From Dechloromonas hortensis (GTDB lineage: Bacteria; Pseudomonadota; Gammaproteobacteria; Burkholderiales; Rhodocyclaceae), in contig NZ_SSSQ01000014.1 of the NCBI RefSeq assembly GCF_009469765.1, forward strand, positions 1 to 64,000: DNA of 64,000 nt, given 5' to 3'. Shown here piece after piece: positions 7,328-16,790 of this stretch. The first letter of the stretch is position 1, and each line of letters starts with the position of its first letter. Made by a program: the position numbers and the translations under genes. Below the pieces are notes generated by a model, which was given only the letters and a program-made list of their open reading frames with translations, searched no databases and was not told the DNA's origin.

Positions 7328-8761
7328 TCAGAGCTGTGCCGTTATCAGCTCTTTCAATATTCGCATCGCAGCTTGCCGCTGCTCTGAATCGGGATGGCCG
7401 AAATTGAGTCGCACGTAGTTTTTGAACTCGCGTTTTGCCGAGAAGATCGGTCCCGGTGCGATGCTGATTCCCCGCGCCAGCGCCTCTTGATGCAAACGCA
7501 AGCTGTCGACTTGCTTGGGGAGCTCGAGCCACAGAAAATAACCGCCCAAGGGCCGTACCATCCGTGTCTCCAGCGGAAAGTACTGTTCGACCGAACGCGT
7601 CAATTCGGCTTCCTGTTCGGCCAGCTTGCGCCGAAGACTACGCAGATGATTTTCATAGGCCCCCTGTTTGAGAAAATCGGCCACCGCCTGTTGCACAGGA
7701 ATCGTCGTTGCCAGACTGCTCGACAGCTTCTGGCGCCTCAGTTTTTCGGCATAACGCCCGGCCGCGACCCAGCCCAGGCGGTAACCGGGTGCCAAGCACT
7801 TGGAAAACGACGAAACATGCATTACCTGGCCGTCAGGATCAAAGGTCTTGCTGCACGGTGGCGCATCGTGCCCGAAATACAACTCGGCATAGACGTCGTC
7901 CTCTACTAGGGGGACGTCATATCTGCGGACGAGTTCGACCAGCGCCTTCTTGGATTCGGCCGAGACCAGGCTACCGGTCGGATTCGCGAAATTGAGCATG
8001 AACAGGCAAGCCTTCACCGGATGATGGCGCAAGGTATCTTCCAGTGCATTCAGGTTGACCCCCTCCCGAGGATGGCTGGGGATCTCGATAACCTTCAACC
8101 CGAGTCGCTCACTCGCCTGCAAACCGGCATAGAAAGTCGGCGATTCGATAGCGATCAAGTCACCAGGCTGGGTGACCGCCTGTAAACACAGGTTGAGCCC
8201 TTCCATCGCCCCGGAGGTGATGACGATTTCCTGTGGCGGGACTTGGGCTCCGTGCGCCAGATAACGCAGTGCTAGCTGACGCCGAAGCCCCTCATTACCC
8301 GGCGGCAAATCGGTGACTGTTGAAAGAGGATCAAATTTGCGCGCGGAATTGGCGAGAAACTTTCCCAGACGATCCAATGGGAAGAGATACGGGCTGGGGA
8401 AGCTTGAACCAAGCGGCGTTATCTTTGGATCGCGGACGCTATCGAGGATCTGGAAGATAAAGTCGCTGACCTGCAGTTCAGTCGACGCCCCCACCGGATG
8501 GGTCATTTCAGGCTCGGAGAAATTAGCCCCCAGACGTGCCCGGACGAAATAACCGGATTTCTCCCGTGCCTCAATCAGCCCCTTGCTCTCCAACAAGTAA
8601 TAGGCCTTCGTTACGGTAATCGGGCTGATGTCATGCGCCTTGCAGGCGTGCCGTATCGAAGGCAGTTTGTCCCCGACGCGCAGGACCCCGTCCCGGATGA
8701 GCTGCTCCGTATAGTTGGAAAGCTCCAGGTATCGGGTCGTTTTCTCGGACATCACGCTCAC
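7328..8761 (-). CDS. MocR-type regulator (GntR HTH + aminotransferase domain)
   Basis: A 477-aa protein. Residues about 10-80 are a GntR winged helix (LPSIRHACKAHDISPITVTK, then ESKGLIEAREKSGYFV). Residues about 100-475 are a fold type I aminotransferase-like domain with the PLP Lys in SSFSKCLAPGYRLGW and NPTG in NFANPTGSL. MocR proteins use PLP-ligand adducts to switch transcription of neighbouring amino-acid or vitamin genes. It diverges from the CcoG/sulfite reductase/aminotransferase run and probably controls it, since two direct repeats lie in the shared promoter region. The effector is unknown; the two aminotransferases in the target operon suggest an amino acid. Confidence 0.88.
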   Translation of the reverse strand: MSVMSEKTTRYLELSNYTEQLIRDGVLRVGDKLPSIRHACKAHDISPITVTKAYYLLESKGLIEAREKSGYFVRARLGANFSEPEMTHPVGASTELQVSDFIFQILDSVRDPKITPLGSSFPSPYLFPLDRLGKFLANSARKFDPLSTVTDLPPGNEGLRRQLALRYLAHGAQVPPQEIVITSGAMEGLNLCLQAVTQPGDLIAIESPTFYAGLQASERLGLKVIEIPSHPREGVNLNALEDTLRHHPVKACLFMLNFANPTGSLVSAESKKALVELVRRYDVPLVEDDVYAELYFGHDAPPCSKTFDPDGQVMHVSSFSKCLAPGYRLGWVAAGRYAEKLRRQKLSSSLATTIPVQQAVADFLKQGAYENHLRSLRRKLAEQEAELTRSVEQYFPLETRMVRPLGGYFLWLELPKQVDSLRLHQEALARGISIAPGPIFSAKREFKNYVRLNFGHPDSEQRQAAMRILKELITAQL

Positions 8762-8854
8762 TCTGAATGAATTGGCTGGCTACAAAGGGATAGGACCGCT
8801 TTCCCGATGCCATTTGGCTGAATTTGGCACGCCGTAGCGTCCAATGTTGCTCAG

Positions 8855-8888
8855 CATATCTGATCCTGTGAAAAACAGACATATCTGA
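8855..8888. promoter_or_regulatory. Direct repeats in the MocR/ccoG divergent promoter
   Basis: CATATCTGA occurs at 8855-8863 and again at 8880-8888, a 25-base period, in the intergenic region between the divergent genes. MocR regulators such as GabR and PdxR typically bind spaced direct repeats, so these are good operator candidates. No other copy was noticed nearby. Confidence 0.5.
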
Positions 8889-8981
8889 AACTGTTTCCAT
8901 CAACTTGGAAATGTTCTACTGACTGCCAGCTTGAACGGGGTTTTTGATACCCCGGCACGCGTCACCCGGAGGGCAGCAAAA

Positions 8982-10373
8982 ATGAGCAAGCCAGTCAGTA
9001 AAGTTCGCGAAGCAAAGCTCGAGCTTTATCGGAAAAAAGGAAAGATCCACGCCAAGGCAGTGAGTGGGCATTTCAACACCATACGTTGGTCCATGGTCTG
9101 GCTGACCCAGATCATTTTCTATGGTGCTTGCTGGCTGAGCTGGGATGCAAACGGCTTGACACGGCAGGCGATCCTTCTCGACATCGCTCACGAGAAGCTT
9201 TACCTGTTTGGTCTTGTCCTGTGGCCGCAGGATGCACTGCTACTGGCAATTGCACTGATCCTGGCAGCTACCGGCTTGTTTTTCGTCACCGCACTCGCCG
9301 GCCGTATGTTCTGTGGCTTCGCCTGTCCGCAAACGGTCTACACGGCGATATTCACCTGGATCGAAGCCAAGGTCGAAGGCGACCACCTGGCTCGCCTAAA
9401 GCTCGACCAAAGCCCGATGAACCTCCGGAAGCTGTTGCTGCGTACCACCAAGCACTGCATCTGGGCCTTGCTCGCAATCTGGACGGCAATCACCTTTGTC
9501 GGCTACTTCACGCCAATCCGCCAACTGCTGCCGACAATTCCCACCTGGAGCGTCGGCCCCTGGGAAGGCTTCTGGCTCATTTTTTATGCTGCTTTTACCT
9601 ACGCCCAGGCGGGTCTGGCACGCGAGGCTGTTTGCCAACACATGTGCCCGTATTCTCGATTCCAAGGCGTGATGTTCGACAATACGACGCAAACCGTCAG
9701 TTATGACGCCCAACGCGGCGAGCCACGCAATGCCAAGCGCCAGGCAGGCAATACCGGCGACTGCATCGACTGCGGCATTTGCGTACAGGTCTGCCCGACC
9801 GGTATCGACATCCGTGATGGCCTGCAGTACCAGTGCATCAATTGCGGTTTGTGCATCGACGCCTGCGATGAAGTCATGGTCAAAATTGGCGCGCCGCCCA
9901 AGCTGATCAAATTCGCATCCGAGCTTGAATTAGCCGGCCAACCTGCCCCACGGGGTTTCCTGAGTCGGCCCCGGGTTGCCGTTTACGCAACGCTGCTGGT
10001 CGTCTTCTCCGGCCTGGGCGCCTGGACTCTTAGCCAGCGTTCGCTGTTACTGGTTGATGTGCTACGTGATCGCGGTGCCTTGCTGCGCGAAACCTCTGAC
10101 GGGCGCATCGAAAACGCCTACACCCTGAAGCTGATGAATCTGGCCGATGTTGAGCACGACTTCAGCATTGAAGTGGACGGTTTGCCGGGCATCACGATTG
10201 AAGGCGAACGTGAATTCAGCACCGAATCAGGAAGCATCCATCCGATCTCAGTCACGGTATCCGCCCCTTTGGAAGGCGAACGCAGCGGCTTGCAACCGAT
10301 CCACTTCCGAATCACGTCGAAGCAGAACCCGGCGATCAGTGTTCTCGAAAAGAGCACGTTTGCGTTGCCTTAA
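8982..10373 (+). CDS. CcoG/RdxA/FixG-like membrane polyferredoxin
   Basis: 463 aa from the ATG at 8982 (GAGGG about 10 bases upstream; an upstream TTG is rejected). About five membrane helices. The first contains CGFACPQTVYTAIF; a bacterial ferredoxin domain follows (CIDCGICVQVCP and CINCGLCIDACD, two 4Fe-4S sites). A C-terminal Ig-like domain of about 110 residues ends the protein. In cbb3 oxidase assembly CcoG reduces Cu(II), but no ccoNOP or ccoS is here. Placed directly before a sulfite/nitrite reductase under a MocR gene, this paralogue more likely feeds electrons to that enzyme or another redox partner. Family assignment is sure; the role is inferred. Confidence 0.88.
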   Translation: MSKPVSKVREAKLELYRKKGKIHAKAVSGHFNTIRWSMVWLTQIIFYGACWLSWDANGLTRQAILLDIAHEKLYLFGLVLWPQDALLLAIALILAATGLFFVTALAGRMFCGFACPQTVYTAIFTWIEAKVEGDHLARLKLDQSPMNLRKLLLRTTKHCIWALLAIWTAITFVGYFTPIRQLLPTIPTWSVGPWEGFWLIFYAAFTYAQAGLAREAVCQHMCPYSRFQGVMFDNTTQTVSYDAQRGEPRNAKRQAGNTGDCIDCGICVQVCPTGIDIRDGLQYQCINCGLCIDACDEVMVKIGAPPKLIKFASELELAGQPAPRGFLSRPRVAVYATLLVVFSGLGAWTLSQRSLLLVDVLRDRGALLRETSDGRIENAYTLKLMNLADVEHDFSIEVDGLPGITIEGEREFSTESGSIHPISVTVSAPLEGERSGLQPIHFRITSKQNPAISVLEKSTFALP

Positions 10374-10394
10374 GGCCAAGAAGGATAGAACGAT

Positions 10395-12068
10395 ATGTAT
10401 ATCTATAACGAGATAGACCAGCAGTTGGTTGAGGATCGGGTAGTCCAGTTCCGTGGACAAATGGAACGATTCCTCGACGGCCGACTGAGCGAGGACGACT
10501 TCCGTCCCCTGCGCTTACAAAACGGGCTTTACACACAACGACATTCGCCGATGCTGCGTGTCGCCATTCCCTATGGCACGTTGTCGAGCCAGCAACTACG
10601 CAAGCTCGCTCATATCAGCCGGACCTACGACCGGGGTTACGGGCACTTCACGACGCGCAGCAATATCCAGTTCAACTGGGTACGACTGGTCGACGCACCG
10701 AATATCCTGGAAGAGCTGGCAAGCGTGCAAATGCACGCGATCCAGACGTCAGGAAACTGCATCCGCAACATTACGAGCGACCAGTTTGCCGGTGTCGTAG
10801 CCGATGAGATCTTTGATCCACGTCCGTACTGCGAAATCGTTCGCCAGTGGTCTACGCTGGCTCCAGAGTTTCTTTTCCTTCCCCGAAAATTCAAGATTGC
10901 TATTTCCGGTGGCGTGGAGGACCGCGCTGCCGTGCGTTTGCACGACATCGGTGCCAGTGCCAGGATTTCAGCGGATGGTGCGCCCGGTTTCGAGATATTC
11001 GTTGGAGGGGGCTTGGGCCGTACGCCAATCGTTGGCAAGTCGCTGAAAGGCTTCTTGCCGCGTGCAGAGCTGCTGAATTATTTCGATGCCATTTTGCGGG
11101 TCTACAACCGCTACGGTCGGCGCGACAACAAATACAAGGCGAGAATTAAAATCCTGGTCAAGGATCTGACGCTGGAAGGCTTTGCCCAAGAGGTCGAAGC
11201 CGAATGGCAGTATTCGCGAGGCGGCCCGAACGCCATACCGGAAGAAAACTTCTCGGCAATGGAGGCATTCTTCGCCAACCCATCGTATCCGCCTGTCGAA
11301 ACTCATGACCTTGCTTATCGGGAGGCATTGAATGCGAACAAAGCGTTTGCCCGCTGGGTCGAACGCAATGTCACGCCCCACAGCACCCCTGGATACGCGA
11401 TTGTCACGCTATCAATGAAAAAAACAGGGACGCCGCCAGGCGATGCCACTGCGGACCAGATGGATCTGGTGGCGAATCTAGCCGAGAAATTCAGCCATCG
11501 TGAAATCCGGGTCAGCCACGAACAGAACTTGGTTCTGCCGCATGTTGCACAAAAAGACCTGCTTGCACTATGGGCTTTGGCCAATACAAACGGACTAGCA
11601 ACAGCCAATATCGGTTTGCTGACCGATGTCGTGTGCTGTCCAGGCGGCGACTTCTGCTCACTCGCCAATGCGAAGTCGATTCCGGTTGCCGCCGCGATTC
11701 AACAGCGCTTTGATGATCTCGACTATTTGTTCGACCTCGGCCCGCTGGAGCTGAATATTTCGGGCTGCGTAAATGCCTGTGGTCATCACCATATCGGCCA
11801 TATTGGCATCCTTGGTGTCGATAAAAATGATGAGGAATGGTACCAACTGACGCTGGGTGGTCGCGAAGGACATCGCGCCGCACTCGGAAAAGTCATCGGC
11901 CCCTCCTTTGCCGCCGCTGAGATTCCGGGCGTGATCGAAAAGATCCTCGAAACCTACGTGGCAATTCGCAATCCGGACGAGATCTTCATTGATGCACTGG
12001 AGCGCGTTGGCCTGCAGCCATTCAAATCTGCCGTCTATGGAGAGCAACATGGCCAAAATCATTCATAA
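10395..12068 (+). CDS. Sulfite/nitrite reductase haemoprotein (CysI-like)
   Basis: A 557-aa two-repeat ferredoxin-like sirohaem protein that reduces sulfite to sulfide or nitrite to ammonia by six electrons. The 4Fe-4S/sirohaem ligands are in CCPGGDFCSLA and GCVNACGHH. The substrate-binding region YDRGYGHFTTRSNIQFNW is typical of the assimilatory CysI/Sir family in betaproteobacteria. No CysJ flavoprotein or CysH is adjacent, so the donor may be the CcoG-like polyferredoxin just upstream or a soluble ferredoxin. The next gene overlaps its end by 20 bases. Confidence 0.9.
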   Translation: MYIYNEIDQQLVEDRVVQFRGQMERFLDGRLSEDDFRPLRLQNGLYTQRHSPMLRVAIPYGTLSSQQLRKLAHISRTYDRGYGHFTTRSNIQFNWVRLVDAPNILEELASVQMHAIQTSGNCIRNITSDQFAGVVADEIFDPRPYCEIVRQWSTLAPEFLFLPRKFKIAISGGVEDRAAVRLHDIGASARISADGAPGFEIFVGGGLGRTPIVGKSLKGFLPRAELLNYFDAILRVYNRYGRRDNKYKARIKILVKDLTLEGFAQEVEAEWQYSRGGPNAIPEENFSAMEAFFANPSYPPVETHDLAYREALNANKAFARWVERNVTPHSTPGYAIVTLSMKKTGTPPGDATADQMDLVANLAEKFSHREIRVSHEQNLVLPHVAQKDLLALWALANTNGLATANIGLLTDVVCCPGGDFCSLANAKSIPVAAAIQQRFDDLDYLFDLGPLELNISGCVNACGHHHIGHIGILGVDKNDEEWYQLTLGGREGHRAALGKVIGPSFAAAEIPGVIEKILETYVAIRNPDEIFIDALERVGLQPFKSAVYGEQHGQNHS

Positions 12069-12519
12069 CGGAAAGATCGTTGAAGACTGCTGGGTAGTAA
12101 TCGCAAGCGAAGAAGTCGGGCCAACAACAGCCGCCGACTCGCACCGGAACCTGCTGCTGCCCATGGATGCCTGGGAAAAATGCCATCAGTCCCTGGCCAG
12201 CTCAGGAAAAACCGTCGGTGTCTGGCTGGCGCCGGATGACGAACTTGCGCCGCTCATCTCGCACCTGTCCGGGATCCCGGCAATCGGAATATTTTTCCCA
12301 ACCTTCACCGACGGTCGCGGCTATTCATTGGCCCGCCTGCTGCGGCAACGTCACGGCTATCGTGGAGAGCTACGGGCGTTTGGTGACATCCTGCGCGACC
12401 AGGTTTACTTTCTTCATCAATGCGGATTTGATGCCCTGTGCCTGAGAAAGGATCAGGACATCGATGATGCGCTGGCGGCGCTGAATGACTATTCGTGGTT
12501 GTCCGTCGCGGGCCACTGA
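12049..12519 (+). CDS. DUF934 protein, sulfite reductase partner
   Basis: 156 aa from the ATG at 12049, inside the end of the reductase gene. The DUF934 signature is clear: GRGYSLARLLRQRHGYRGEL, then RAFGDILRDQVYFLHQCGFD. DUF934 genes almost always accompany cysI in beta- and gammaproteobacteria, and a role in electron delivery or assembly is presumed; biochemistry is scarce. Overlap with cysI argues for co-translation. Confidence 0.85.
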   Translation: MAKIIHNGKIVEDCWVVIASEEVGPTTAADSHRNLLLPMDAWEKCHQSLASSGKTVGVWLAPDDELAPLISHLSGIPAIGIFFPTFTDGRGYSLARLLRQRHGYRGELRAFGDILRDQVYFLHQCGFDALCLRKDQDIDDALAALNDYSWLSVAGH

Positions 12520-12545
12520 ACATCAGATCACTGGCCATCATCAAC

Positions 12546-13766
12546 ATGTTCAAATTATTTCGCGCCTACTCCGGCGACCCCATTCTTTCGTTGTTACCCC
12601 GCTTTCAGAACGACCCGCGGCCAGAGAAAATAAACCTCGGCATTGGCCTGTATTTTGATGAAACGGGCGTCGTGCCGATACTTGATTCAGTACGACAGAT
12701 GTTGGCCACGCGTGGGGAACCAGTGGTTGATCTGAGCTACTTGCCGATGGCCGGCGATACCGCTTATCGGCAGGTGGTTCAGGAGCTTCTCTTCGGCCAG
12801 ACCGCCGAATGCATCCAAAATCGGCGTGTCAGCACGATACAAACCTTGGGCGGAACCGGTGGCCTGAAAGTCGGTGCCGATGTTCTTCATCATAACTTCC
12901 CGACGGCAGAGGTCTGGATTTGCGATCCAACCTGGGATAACCATGTTTCGATCTTCGCGGGTGCCGGCTTTCAGGTGCACCGCTACCCATATTTCGATGC
13001 CGCGAACGGCTGCGTAGACTTCGCGGCGCTATCCGAAACACTGAGCGGAGTCTCGCCGCATAGCGTCGTTCTGTTTCACGCTTGCTGCCACAACCCAACT
13101 GGTGCGGATTTGTCTCACCCACAATGGGATGCCCTGATCGAAATAATTGGCGCACAGAGGCTGATCCCGTTCTTCGACTTTGCCTACCAGGGATTCGGTC
13201 AGGGTCTGGATGAGGATTGCTACGCCATTCGCGCGATGGCTAATGCCGGCATTTCATTTTTGGTGGCCAATTCCTTCTCCAAAAACTTTGGCCTGTACGG
13301 CGAAAGATGCGGCGCACTCAGCTTCGTTTGCCAGGACGCGTCGGAAGCGGAATGCGCCCGAGGGCAAATGGAGTTGGCCGTGCGTCAGAACTACTCCAGC
13401 CCGCCGCGGCACGGCGCCCGAATTATCACCGGCGTACTGAAGGATGCGCTCCTGCGAAAATGTTGGACTCAAGAGGTTGAAGCGATGCGGCTACGCCTTG
13501 CGACCCTGCGCCAAGGGCTCTACACCGCATTGCAGCAGAGAAGTCCCGAGCAGGATTTCAGTTATCTACTGAAGCAAGCCGGCATGTTTTGTTTTATCGG
13601 CCTGAATCAGGCCATGGTTGAAGAGTTGCGTGAACGATTTGCGATCTATGCCATCGGGAACGGTCGTTTATGCCTGGCTGGACTCCGCCATAACGCAATC
13701 GAGTATGTTGCAAAAGCCATTATTGAAGTCAGCCGGCCTTCGCCTTTGAATCAGAAATTCGCTTAA
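12546..13766 (+). CDS. Aromatic/aspartate-type amino acid aminotransferase
   Basis: 406 aa from the ATG at 12546 (an upstream GTG frame adds 17 unlikely residues). Class I aminotransferase of the TyrB/AspC group: GGTGGLKVGADVL near the PLP phosphate, HNPTGADLS, the PLP Lys in ANSFSKNFGLYGERCG, and a C-terminal substrate Arg in LCLAGL context. It transfers amino groups between an amino acid and 2-oxoglutarate. A start close to the DUF934 stop and a stop overlapping the next gene (TAATG) place it in the operon. Substrate cannot be fixed by sequence; aromatic, aspartate or a sulfonated analogue such as cysteate are options. Confidence 0.85.
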   Translation: MFKLFRAYSGDPILSLLPRFQNDPRPEKINLGIGLYFDETGVVPILDSVRQMLATRGEPVVDLSYLPMAGDTAYRQVVQELLFGQTAECIQNRRVSTIQTLGGTGGLKVGADVLHHNFPTAEVWICDPTWDNHVSIFAGAGFQVHRYPYFDAANGCVDFAALSETLSGVSPHSVVLFHACCHNPTGADLSHPQWDALIEIIGAQRLIPFFDFAYQGFGQGLDEDCYAIRAMANAGISFLVANSFSKNFGLYGERCGALSFVCQDASEAECARGQMELAVRQNYSSPPRHGARIITGVLKDALLRKCWTQEVEAMRLRLATLRQGLYTALQQRSPEQDFSYLLKQAGMFCFIGLNQAMVEELRERFAIYAIGNGRLCLAGLRHNAIEYVAKAIIEVSRPSPLNQKFA

Positions 13767-14701
13767 TGGATAAAACCATGCATGCCCAGGGTTTCAGGTT
13801 ATCCGAGCAAACCAGAGGGTTTATTGCGGCCGGAATTGTTGTGCTTTGCTGGTCCGGCTTCAATATTGTGTCTCGAATGGGGAGTAAAGGAGTCCTGACG
13901 CCATTTGATTTGGCCGCCATGCGCTTCGGCGTATCGGGTGCTCTGGCCCTCCCATTCTTCCTATTCCGCACACATTTCCAAGAGTGGCCGCGCTATATAG
14001 CCCTAGCCCTGTTTGGCGGGCTAGGTTACGGACTCCTCGTTTATTCTGGATTTTCCTTTGCACCAACCGCCCACGCCGGGGTTTTCGTCAACGGAGGCAT
14101 CCCATTCTGGACCGTTGTCCTGATAAGCGTAATGGCTGGATTCCGGATCTCCCGCCAAATACTTGTTGCATTGCTTCTATCTGCCAGCGGGCTATTCATG
14201 ATCGGTTTCGATAGCTTGATGGGCCCAAGAATATCCAACGAATGGATTGGTGACGCGCTTTTCCTGCTGGCCGCAATGAGTTGGGCGATTTTCGGATTAC
14301 TGATGCGGCACTGGGCAATCAAACCCCTTTCGGCCATCTTGGGAATTGCCAGCTTTGCATCTGTCTTGTATCTGCCGCTCTATCTGCTCTGGCTGCCCAA
14401 AGCCATCCAGCACAGTTCCATACAGGAAATCGCCCTGCAGTGCGTCTATCAGGGAATTGTCGCGGCAATGCTGGCTGCCGGCATGTACAGCTACGCCAAT
14501 CAAAAGATCGGTGCCTGCCAAGCCTCGATGATGCTGGCTCTGGTACCCGCCACATCCGCCATCGGTGCATTTTTCATACTTGGTGAGGCGCTTGGACCAC
14601 TGATTGTCCTGGGCATCTTGGTCGTTTCGGCTGGCGCCATTCTCGGTGCCATGCCAAGTTCCGCTGCATCTAGCCTGCTTAAGCGTCAACAAAATGGATA
14701 A
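13766..14701 (+). CDS. EamA/DMT-family transporter
   Basis: A 311-aa protein with about ten predicted membrane helices in two EamA repeats (for example LDLAAMRFGVSGALALPFFL preceded by the first helix, and the second repeat from about residue 160). Members export amino acids or metabolites, or import small solutes. The start overlaps the aminotransferase stop. Between two aminotransferases and under a MocR regulator, an amino-acid-related substrate is likely. No binding residue allows a finer call. Confidence 0.85.
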   Translation: MDKTMHAQGFRLSEQTRGFIAAGIVVLCWSGFNIVSRMGSKGVLTPFDLAAMRFGVSGALALPFFLFRTHFQEWPRYIALALFGGLGYGLLVYSGFSFAPTAHAGVFVNGGIPFWTVVLISVMAGFRISRQILVALLLSASGLFMIGFDSLMGPRISNEWIGDALFLLAAMSWAIFGLLMRHWAIKPLSAILGIASFASVLYLPLYLLWLPKAIQHSSIQEIALQCVYQGIVAAMLAAGMYSYANQKIGACQASMMLALVPATSAIGAFFILGEALGPLIVLGILVVSAGAILGAMPSSAASSLLKRQQNG

Positions 14702-14716
14702 CCGAATCTTTACGCC

Positions 14717-15943
14717 ATGAACCCAAGCCCTTTATTTACCTCGAATCGAGCCATGGAGGCTGTTCTGAATGGCACAGACGCGCTCATGGCCATCACCAAT
14801 CGCCCGGAAATCGCATTTCTCGGTGGATCTGGATCATGGTTGGAAGATCAGAATGGAAAACGCTATCTCGACTTTATCCAGGGATGGGCCGTCAATTGCC
14901 TTGGTCACTGCCCTCGGGAAATCACGAAGGCGATTGCTGACCAAGCCCGCCAACTAATAAATCCGAGTCCTGCTTTCTACAATCAGCCGATGATCGAGTT
15001 GGCGAATTTGCTCACCGACAACTCGGTCTTCGATCGAGTCTTCTTTGCCAACACAGGAGCGGAAGCCAACGAAGGAGCGATCAAGCTTGCACGTAAATGG
15101 GGACGGCTTAATAAAGATGGCGCCTTCGAAATCATTACCTTCGGACACTCATTCCATGGCAGAACGTTAGCCACGATGTCGGCATCGGGCAAAGACGGTT
15201 GGGATGTGATGTATGCGCCGCAAGTTCCGGGATTTCCAAAAGCGGACTTCAATGACATTGATTCCGTTGCAGCCCTGATTGGCCCCAAGACAGTCGCAGT
15301 GATGCTGGAGCCGATTCAGGGCGAAGCCGGGGTTATTCCGGCAGATATTGATTTTCTTCGGGCACTAAGAACACTGACAGAGCAGAATCAAGTGCTCCTG
15401 ATTGTCGATGAAGTGCAAACCGGGATGGGCCGTACCGGCAAGCTGTTTGCCTATGAACATTCGGGGATCGCACCAGACATCATGACCTTGGCCAAGGGCA
15501 TCGGTGGTGGTGTGCCCTTGGCTGCATTACTGGCCAAAGAAGAAATCTGCTGTTTTGAACCAGGCGATCAGGGTGGAACCTATAACGGCAATCCCTTAAT
15601 GTGTGCTGCCGGTGTTGCAGTGATGAGATGCCTTTTGCTATCGAAATTTCTGCCCTCTGTCGTGGCCAAAGGGCAATATCTATCCACCCGCCTGCAAATG
15701 CTATCAGACCGCCATGACCTGAAAGGAGAGCGCGGCAGTGGCCTGCTTCGAGCCCTAGAATTGCATGACAACCAAGGCACCGATATTGCACGCCAAGCAT
15801 TGGTACGAAACCCCACTGGATTGCTGCTAAATGCACCACGCCCCCACCTGCTTCGTTTCATGCCAGCACTCAATGTCACGGAAGCAGAGATTGATCTAAT
15901 GATCAACATCTTGGATAGCCTGCTCATGTCTGAAAGAAACTGA
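14717..15943 (+). CDS. Class III aminotransferase, acetylornithine-type
   Basis: A 408-aa fold type I class III aminotransferase: FANTGAEANEGAIKLARKWG, SFHGRTLATMSA, LLIVDEVQTGMGRTGKLFAY and the PLP Lys in MTLAKGIGGGVPLAA. It is closest in style to ArgD/GabT enzymes that act on omega-amino groups. It is the last gene of the MocR-associated run, 15 bases after the transporter stop. No arginine genes are adjacent, so catabolism of a diamine or omega-amino acid is as likely as arginine synthesis. Confidence 0.85.
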   Translation: MNPSPLFTSNRAMEAVLNGTDALMAITNRPEIAFLGGSGSWLEDQNGKRYLDFIQGWAVNCLGHCPREITKAIADQARQLINPSPAFYNQPMIELANLLTDNSVFDRVFFANTGAEANEGAIKLARKWGRLNKDGAFEIITFGHSFHGRTLATMSASGKDGWDVMYAPQVPGFPKADFNDIDSVAALIGPKTVAVMLEPIQGEAGVIPADIDFLRALRTLTEQNQVLLIVDEVQTGMGRTGKLFAYEHSGIAPDIMTLAKGIGGGVPLAALLAKEEICCFEPGDQGGTYNGNPLMCAAGVAVMRCLLLSKFLPSVVAKGQYLSTRLQMLSDRHDLKGERGSGLLRALELHDNQGTDIARQALVRNPTGLLLNAPRPHLLRFMPALNVTEAEIDLMINILDSLLMSERN

Positions 15944-16092
15944 GGGGCTGCCAAGCAGGGGGATTTTTATTTACAGATATAAGGTTGGCAGCATTTCTTC
16001 ACCGGGAAACTGCACTCCCGTTTTTAGCATGGCAGCTTCTGCCAAAAAGGTGGTGGTTAACCAAACAGCGATCAGCGTTTACGATTTTGAGA

Positions 16093-16126
16093 AATAGAAA
16101 AGGGGCGAAAACGCCCCTTTTCTATT
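16093..16126. terminator. Bidirectional rho-independent terminator
   Basis: A perfect 15-bp stem (16093-16107 and 16112-16126, core AGGGGCG/CGCCCCT) with an AAAA loop and A/T-rich flanks on both sides. It lies between the convergent ends of the aminotransferase operon and the H-NS gene and should serve both strands. Confidence 0.9.
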
Positions 16127-16139
16127 AGTGATGACCCAA

Positions 16140-16451
16140 TTACACCGCTAGCTGCTCGAGCGTCCCACCGTTCACCAAAAAGGTAACGATCCACTTGGGC
16201 TGACGACCTCGACCGGTCCAGACAAGCGTTGCATCAGTTGGATGCTTGTACTTTACCGCAACTGGTGCCCGCTCCTTTTTTACCGGGGTATCGCTCAGGA
16301 GATCGCTTAGAGCAAAACCACGTTCAGCAGCAAATGCTTCGATCTCTTTACGGGCCTTGTTTTTTTCTTCCTTCTCGCGTCGTTCGATTTCCTTCGGAAT
16401 TTGAGCAAGAAGTGCTTTTAATTCAGCGAGTGCGATGTTAGAGAGATCCAT
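16140..16451 (-). CDS. H-NS family nucleoid protein
   Basis: 103 aa: an N-terminal coiled-coil dimerisation region (LAELKALLAQIPKEIERREK), a linker, and the C-terminal DNA-binding domain with the diagnostic VWTGRGRQPKWI loop that inserts into the minor groove of AT-rich DNA. It is of the betaproteobacterial short H-NS type. Such genes often travel with foreign DNA and silence it; the AT-rich 1-7 kb segment and the IS remnant nearby fit this. Confidence 0.93.
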   Translation of the reverse strand: MDLSNIALAELKALLAQIPKEIERREKEEKNKARKEIEAFAAERGFALSDLLSDTPVKKERAPVAVKYKHPTDATLVWTGRGRQPKWIVTFLVNGGTLEQLAV

Positions 16452-16790
16452 GACGATACCTATAAATAATTAACGCGTACATTCTAGTCGAATTGATGAA
16501 GAAAGGGGGACCACCATTTAGCGCTATGAGATCGGTACACACATATTTAAATAAATGCTCCCCATACATCCTACTCAAAAATAACTTCTACCTTCCGGCC
16601 AAAATTGATTTGGCCGTCAAATTAACGTTAGCAATAATCAGAATTTGCAACTTACAAAGTAAATTACCAAACTCTATATATATTCCGCCCCTACAGCTTC
16701 CACAGAGTCGTTCAATACCAAGGTGCGACGGTTCTATTGCAACGCCCCCCCACATAACACCTTGCCCAACAAAGCCAATTTCTTTAGTCG
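16452..16790. other. AT-rich gap with no supported gene
   Basis: About 340 AT-rich bases between the H-NS start and the transposase remnant. The frame that reaches the remnant has no family similarity over this part. The H-NS promoter must lie here, but I see no clear -35/-10 pair worth calling. Confidence 0.4.

Noticed and set aside
15944..16000. GCTGCCAA/TTGGCAGC dyad after the ArgD-like gene as a terminator
   Set aside because: The loop is too long and no T-run follows; the strong terminator at 16093-16126 is sufficient.
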